Source: Sipunculus nudus (Eukaryota > Annelida > Sipuncula > Golfingiida > Sipunculidae). From it: a stretch of DNA of 64,000 nucleotides. The translations under genes were made by a program, and so were the position numbers. The notes beneath the pieces were generated by a model. The model was given only the letters and a program-made list of their open reading frames with translations. It did no database searches and had not been told where the DNA came from. Position 1 is the first letter of the stretch, and every line of letters begins with the position of its first letter. Of the stretch, positions 58,162-64,000 are shown one piece after another. The stretch is from positions 92,092,723 through 92,156,722 of the forward strand of contig CM049309.1 of assembly GCA_026874595.1 (NCBI GenBank), written 5' to 3'.

Positions 58162-58797
58162 CGAACGATCGATAGACCAAGGCTTGATCGGCGTGGCTAT
58201 ATGAGAGTGGTTGCATTGTCCGTCCAAAGCCTATGGTTTTCTTCGGTTGCTTTGGGTTCCTCCGCCCCGAACGCCACTGTCTGAGCCAAGGAGAGTGCCG
58301 CGATAAATTATAATAACTATTCGTATAATCCATGTAAAACAAGTTTATTTTAAAGGTATTGGTAGTACTGCGATCAACAATTTTTTTCTGATCTTGATCA
58401 TGATTCGGTAGAAATTTGTAAATGATTATGTAATGAATAACATTTCGATTATATGTCACATTCACTTAGCCGAAATTGATCGTTTGTGGGAGACCCACCC
58501 TTTTAGTTTATGATTCATCACTGATTCATCACTTCACTGGTTTACTACATAATTGGGGTGGGGTGTGAACATCATCACGATCTCTGACTTTATTGTTGGG
58601 TAAAATATATTAATATTGATGTGTTTCATTGTTTGATTGTAATCTCTGTGTCATATTTATATTCTATGTTACAGTTAAACAAAAGTTTTCCCCCTTGTTT
58701 CCAAAGTGATTTTGGTCCACAGAATTAAGTACCCTTCCTGGTAGCTCTAATTATGGATGTTAACTACGTAAATGATCTTGGCCGTACTCTGCTGGTA
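58160..58797. other. Intergenic, no gene
   Basis: Unique sequence up to the start of the 34-bp satellite. Nothing supported. Confidence 0.5.
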
Positions 58798-61700
58798 CGT
58801 AAGGCGGACATGGACCTCGGATCAGAGACAGTGTAAAGCGGGCATGGACCTCGGATCAGAGACTGTGTAAGGCGGGCATGGACCTCGGATGAGAGACGGT
58901 GGTAAACGGGCATAGACCTCGGATCAGAGACTATGTAAGGCGGGCATAGACCTCGGATCAGAGACTGTGTAAGGCGACATGGACCTCGGATCAGAGACTG
59001 TGTAAGGCGGGCATGAACCTCGGATCAGAAACTGTGTAAGGCGACATGGACCTCGGATCAGAGACTGTGTAAGGTGACATGGACCTCGGATCAGAGATTG
59101 TGTAAGGTGACATGGACCTCGGATCAGAGATTGTGTAAGGCGGGCATGAACCTTGGATCAGAGATTGTGTAAGGCGGGCATGAACCTCGGATCAGAAACT
59201 GTGTAAGGCGACATGGACCTCGGATCAGAGACTGTGTAAGGCGGGAATGAATCTCGGATCAGAGATTGTGTAAGGCGGGCATGAACCTCGGATCAGAGAT
59301 TGTGTAAGGCGGGCATGAACCTCGGATCAGATTGTGTAAGGCGGGCATGGACCTCGGATCAGAGACTGTGTAAGGCGGGCATGAACCTCGGATCAGAAAC
59401 TGTGTAAGGCGACATGGACCTCGGATCAGAGACTGTGTAAGGCGACATGGACCTCGGATCAGAGATTGTGTAAGGCGGGCATGATCCTCGGATCAGAGAT
59501 TGTGTAAGGCGGACATGAACCTTGGATCAGAGGATGTGTAAGGCGTCATGGACCTCGGATCAGAGACTGTGTAAGGCGAGCATTGGCCTCGGATCAGAGA
59601 TTGTGTAAGGAGGGCATGAACCTCGGAGCAGAGACTGTGTAAGGCGGGCATGAACCTCGGATCAGAAACGGTGTACGGCGGGCATTAACCTCGGATAAGA
59701 GACTGTGTAAGGCGGGCATTGGCCTCGGATCAGAGATTATGTAAGGCGGGCATGAACCTCGGATCAGATTGTGTATGGCATGCATGGACCTCGGATCAGA
59801 GATTAGGCAAGTCGGGCATGAACATCGGATCAGAGACTGTGTAAGGCGACATGGACCTCGGATCAGAGACTGTGTAAGGCGGGAATGAATCTCGGATCAG
59901 AGATTGTGTAAGGCGGGCATGAACCTCAGATCAGATATTGTGTAAGGCGGGCATGAACCTCGGATCAGAGAATGTGTAAGGTGGGCATGGACCTGGGATC
60001 AGAGACTGTGTAAGGCGGGCATGAACCTCGGATCAGAGATTGTGTAAGGCGGGCATGAACCTCGGATCAGAGACGGTGTACGGCGGGCATGAACCTCGGA
60101 TCAGAGATTGTGTAAGGCGGACATGAACCTTGGATCAGAGGATGTGTAAGGCGTCATGGACCTCGGATCAGAGACTGTGTAAGGCGAGCATTGGCCTCGG
60201 ATCAGAGATTGTGTAAGGAGGGCATGAACCTCGGAGCAGAGACTGTGTAAGGCGGGCATGAACCTCGGATCAGAAACGGTGTACGGCGGGCATTAACCTC
60301 GGATAAGAGACTGTGTAAGGCGGGCATTGGCCTCGGATCAGAGATTATGTAAGGCGGGCATGAACCTCGGATCAGATTGTGTATGGCATGCATGGACCTC
60401 GGATCAGAGATTAGGCAAGTCGGGCATGAACATCGGATCAGAGACTGTGTAAGGCGACATGGACCTCGGATCAGAGACTGTGTAAGGCGGGAATGAATCT
60501 CGGATCAGAGATTGTGTAAGGCGGGCATGAACCTCAGATCAGATATTGTGTAAGGCGGGCATGAACCTCGGATCAGAGAATGTGTAAGGTGGGCATGGAC
60601 CTGGGATCAGAGACTGTGTAAGGCGGGCATGAACCTCGGATCAGAGATTGTGTAAGGCGGGCATGAACCTCGGATCAGAGACGGTGTACGGCGGGCATGA
60701 ACCTCGGATCAGAGACTGTGTAAGGCGGGCATTAGCCTCGGATCAGAGATTATGTAAGGCGGGCATGAACCTCGGATCAGAGTGTGTAAGGCGTGCATGG
60801 ACCTCGGATCAGAGATTTGGCAAGGCGGGCATGAACCTCGGATCAGAGACTGTATAAGGCGACATGGACCTCTGATCAGAGACAGCGTAAGGCGGGCATG
60901 AATCTCGGAGCAGAGACTGTGTAAGGCGGGCATGGATCTCGGAGCAGAGACTGTGTAAGGCGGGCATGAACCTCGGATCAATGACGGTGTACGGCGGGCA
61001 TTAACCTCGGATCAGAGACTGTGTAAGGCGGGCATTGGCCTCGGATCAGAGATTATGTAAGGCGGGCATGAACCTCGGATCAGATTGTGTAAGGCGTGCA
61101 TGGACCTCGGATCAGAGATAAGGCAAGGCGGGCATGAACCTCGGATCAGAGACTGTGCAAGGCGACATGGACCTCGGATCAGAGATTGTGTAAGGCGGGC
61201 ATGAACCTCAGATCAGATATTGTGTAAGGCGGGCAGGGACCTCGGATCAGAGATTGTGTAAGGCGGGCATGAACCTCGGATCAATGACGGTGTACGGCGG
61301 GCATGAACCTCGGATCAGATTGTGTAAGGCGTGCATGGACCTCGGATCAGAGATAAGGCAAGGCGGGCAGGAACCTCGGATCAGAGACTGTGCAAGGCGA
61401 CATGGACCTCGGATCAGAGACTGTGTAAGGCGGGAATGAATCTTGGATCAGAGATTGTGTAAGGTGGGCATGAACCTCATTTCAGATATTGTGTTAGGCG
61501 GGCATGAACCTCGGATCAGAGAATGTGTAAGGCGGGCATTGACCTCGGATCAAAGACTGTGTAAGGCGGGCATGAACCTCGGATCAGAGATTGTGTAAGG
61601 CGGGCACGAACCTCGGATCAGAGACGGTCTACGGCGGGCATTAACCTCGGATCAGAGACTGTGTAAGGCGAGCATTGGTCTAGGATCAGAGATTATGTAA

Positions 61701-62140
61701 GGCGGGCGTGAACCTCTGATCAGATTGTGTAAGGCGGGCATGGACCTCGGATCAGAGATTAGGCAAGCTGGGCATGAACCTTGGATCAGAGATTGTGTAA
61801 GGCGGGCATGGACCTCGGATCAGAGATTGTGTGGGGCGGGCATGAACCTCGGATCAGAGATTGTTTTAAGGCGGGCATGAACCTCGGATCAGGGACTGTG
61901 TAAGGCTGGCATGAATCTCGGATCAGAGACTGTGTAAGGCGGGCATGAACCTCGGATCAGAGACTGTGTAAGGCGGGAATGAATCTCGGATCAGAGATTG
62001 TGTAAGGCGGGCATGAACCTCGGATCAGAGATTGTGTAAGGCGGGCATGAACCTCGGATCAGAGATTGTGTAAGGCGGGTATGAACCTCGGATCAGAGAC
62101 TGTGTAAGGCGGGCATGGACCTCGGATCAGAGACTGTGAA
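58798..62140. repeat. 34-bp satellite array, about 98 copies
   Basis: Units such as GCGGGCATGAACCTCGGATC followed by AGAGACTGTGTAAG; a common shorter unit has GCGACATGG. Unit length varies from 30 to 34 bp. Many units share variants (ACTG/ATTG, ATGAAC/ATGGAC). A block of 608 bp is repeated in tandem with near-perfect identity at about 59490-60100 and 60100-60710. Open frames on either strand are repeat artefacts. Confidence 0.97.
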
Positions 62141-62736
62141 AACATTTCCAGTAGTCGATAATCGATTACTCTCAATAGACCAATATACATGCTCGAAAGT
62201 TTTTTTTTTTTTTTGCTAGATCGATAGATATATGCGTGATACCAATAATATGGCTCTGGTACCTATATCGCCCGTGCTGGGTGCATAATGCGATACAATG
62301 CTCTGATTGGTGTGATTTCCTTCTCAGCCCTGGGGGTGTAACCAAGAATATCTTACTATGCAAAGCAGGAGATATGGAAGTGTAAAATCGCTGGGTGAGG
62401 AGCGTTGTACACATATAAACCAGCTCCCTGGAGACATGGTTAATAATAGAGGAAGGAGGGAATGTGTGCCAAGGTGATAAGAAATGAATTAAACAAACTG
62501 CTAAAGTTATGCTGTTATGGATTCTTTGGGTACTGACATTTTTTACCATATTTTATTACATAAACAAAATTGCATTGACAATAACATGCATAGGCGTCAC
62601 ATTCACTAAAGGCATGAACATTCGGATAAATCTGGTGATCACACAGTTACAATTTAACACTGACAACTAGTATACATATTGTACAGCTAATATAGTAAAC
62701 ATTTGAAATCATGTATTTTAAAGGTTTTTTTTTCAG
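62141..62736. other. Flank of satellite, no gene
   Basis: Unique AT-rich sequence with a T run at 62198-62213. The minus-strand 125-codon frame (62172-62549) lacks domain or splice support. It ends in the pyrimidine tract ttttttttcag before the putative exon. Confidence 0.5.
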
Positions 62737-63109
62737 TTATCACGACAACAGTTCGGTTACGAGGATGAGCTTCTTTAAGCCTGGATACCCATGTTATTAT
62801 TATCTAATGCAGTATAACACAGCTCTGGAACACAAAGTCTACACTGGCAATTGCTCCCCTTCTTCAAACTCTTTTCTTCTCAATACTCAACTAACCCAAT
62901 CGACAGGGTCCGAATACACTATCGATCAAATTCAAACGAAATTGCCATTAACATCAAGCCCTCAGAGGCACCAGAAGGACACAAGAACGAGTCCATGTTT
63001 ACAACGATATCGATTTAAGGGTCCAGGCCGCCCGGTCAAACAAGCTGACAGGGGTCACTTGGTGCGGGTGTCTAATAATGTCAAAGAAAGCAAACAATTA
63101 ATCAACTAA
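62737..63109 (+). CDS. Possible terminal exon of an unknown gene
   Basis: Follows a strong acceptor (GTTTTTTTTTCAG, ending at 62736) and stays open for about 123 codons to a TAA at 63107-63109; AATAAA lies 59 nt beyond the stop (63168-63173). The peptide has YHDNSSVTRMSFFKPGYPC near its start, a Ser/Thr/Gln-rich middle and a basic RYRFKGPGRPVK near the end. I recognise no domain. The entry phase would be 2 and no upstream exon is seen in the window. It could equally be a chance open frame. Confidence 0.3.
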
Positions 63110-64000
63110 CAGCTTTACACAGGTAAACTAAGAAAATATACTTCACGCAGATTTTGAAACAATTAAAAATAAATAACTGTATATTTTAATATAAACTGTT
63201 ATGATTTATAATAAAATCATAGGGCTTGGATTGATTTAATTTTCGAATTTAGAAAGAGAAGTAAAAAGTATACCATGTATGTCACGACGTCATGACTTTT
63301 TTTTTATCAAGCATGACTGCTTCAAAAAACTTGTATTACCTTCTAGTTCACTCAGTGCGACTCGTCCGTCCGTCGTTCGCGGTGCACCAAATATCTCAAC
63401 GCGTCTCAACGTGTTGCCAAGTATCACAATAGCTGTCTACATAATACTTTACAGACGTGTGTATCATGTAATAAATATTCAAATTAAGGTTTTGTGGCGC
63501 CATAAATGATAACCTAGTTTCTGCAAGCCAAAATGGTTTTCTCCAAAATAGTATGTCAGTAAGTATTGACAGTTAACGATTCCTAAGAGAAATGGGATTT
63601 CATAAAATGAGTAGGAAGTGAGTTTTTTAAATGGTGTCCCCTAGGAACATTTGCAACATTTGATAAAATGATTTGTTAGCATGCATGATGTAATGTCTTT
63701 TACCAAATATCTCAAGAACGCTTGCAACCATGATCACCAAATTTCGGAGTTTTATTTATCACGTGATTGCTTTGTGATTGTCAGGTGCAAGTGGCGCAAA
63801 CTGTTATGACCTACTTTCCGCAGCTGAAATAATATTGCGACCCGTTTAGTTTGGACTAAGCTATAAATATATAAAACTTTCCAGTGTCTGTTTTCACGAG
63901 AGAAAAAAATATTAAAATCCTTGCAACTTTTGATGTCAGGTAATAACTGCAGGTGTTGAACATTCAAAACTTCTTTTTTATTTCACACACTCAGTCAGAC
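63110..64000. other. Right edge, no gene
   Basis: AT-rich unique sequence with several AATAAA motifs. Nothing further supported. Confidence 0.5.

Noticed and set aside
59594-60981. Proline/cysteine-rich repeat peptides on the minus strand of the 34-bp array
   Set aside because: Satellite translation; two frames are identical only because of the 608-bp duplication.

Overview
This is eukaryotic DNA, most likely from a marine lophotrochozoan invertebrate and probably a mollusc. The evidence is short exons with GT-AG introns, an extracellular mosaic gene of the SVEP1/polydom type, and AT-rich introns and flanks full of minisatellites, (TA)n runs and dispersed elements. The species assignment is an inference from gene type and repeat style only.

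The left 37.9 kb is one plus-strand gene whose 5' end lies outside the window. Fifteen well-supported exons (348-29338) encode, in order: sushi, sushi, HYR, sushi, an unnamed domain, GCC2/GCC3 (ephrin-receptor-like Cys repeat), calcium-binding EGF, EGF, thrombospondin type 1, sushi, a second copy of the unnamed domain, a second GCC2/GCC3, a short stalk and one transmembrane helix. A possible last exon lies near 36.5 kb. Every intron between the extracellular exons is phase 1. The sushi/unnamed/GCC2-3 set occurs twice, so part of the gene arose by internal duplication. The unnamed domain carries a very basic, furin-like stretch in both copies. The protein would be a type I cell-surface adhesion or matrix-binding molecule, whereas classical polydom is secreted.

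Introns hold six minisatellites (40, ~38-42, 49, 17 and 46 bp units plus smaller ones), a hAT-like MITE, and several copies of a dispersed element that starts AGCTCAGCTGAC and ends in a hairpin followed by CTAG. Three copies sit head to tail in the last intron.

From 38 to 46 kb there is a 43-bp minisatellite, a probable solo LTR on the minus strand, a tRNA-like SINE fragment, and one intronless-coding rhodopsin-class GPCR gene on the minus strand (44463-45500) with a splice acceptor in its 5' leader. The GPCR lacks the usual DRY arginine and NPxxY.

From 46 to 64 kb the window is mostly repeats: a 79/158-bp dimeric satellite (48.06-50.51 kb), a long dispersed element (52.3-56.1 kb) interrupted by a 1.77-kb terminal-inverted-repeat transposon with an 11-bp target duplication, and a 3.35-kb array of 34-bp units (58.8-62.15 kb). 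A possible terminal exon of an unknown gene lies at 62737-63109.
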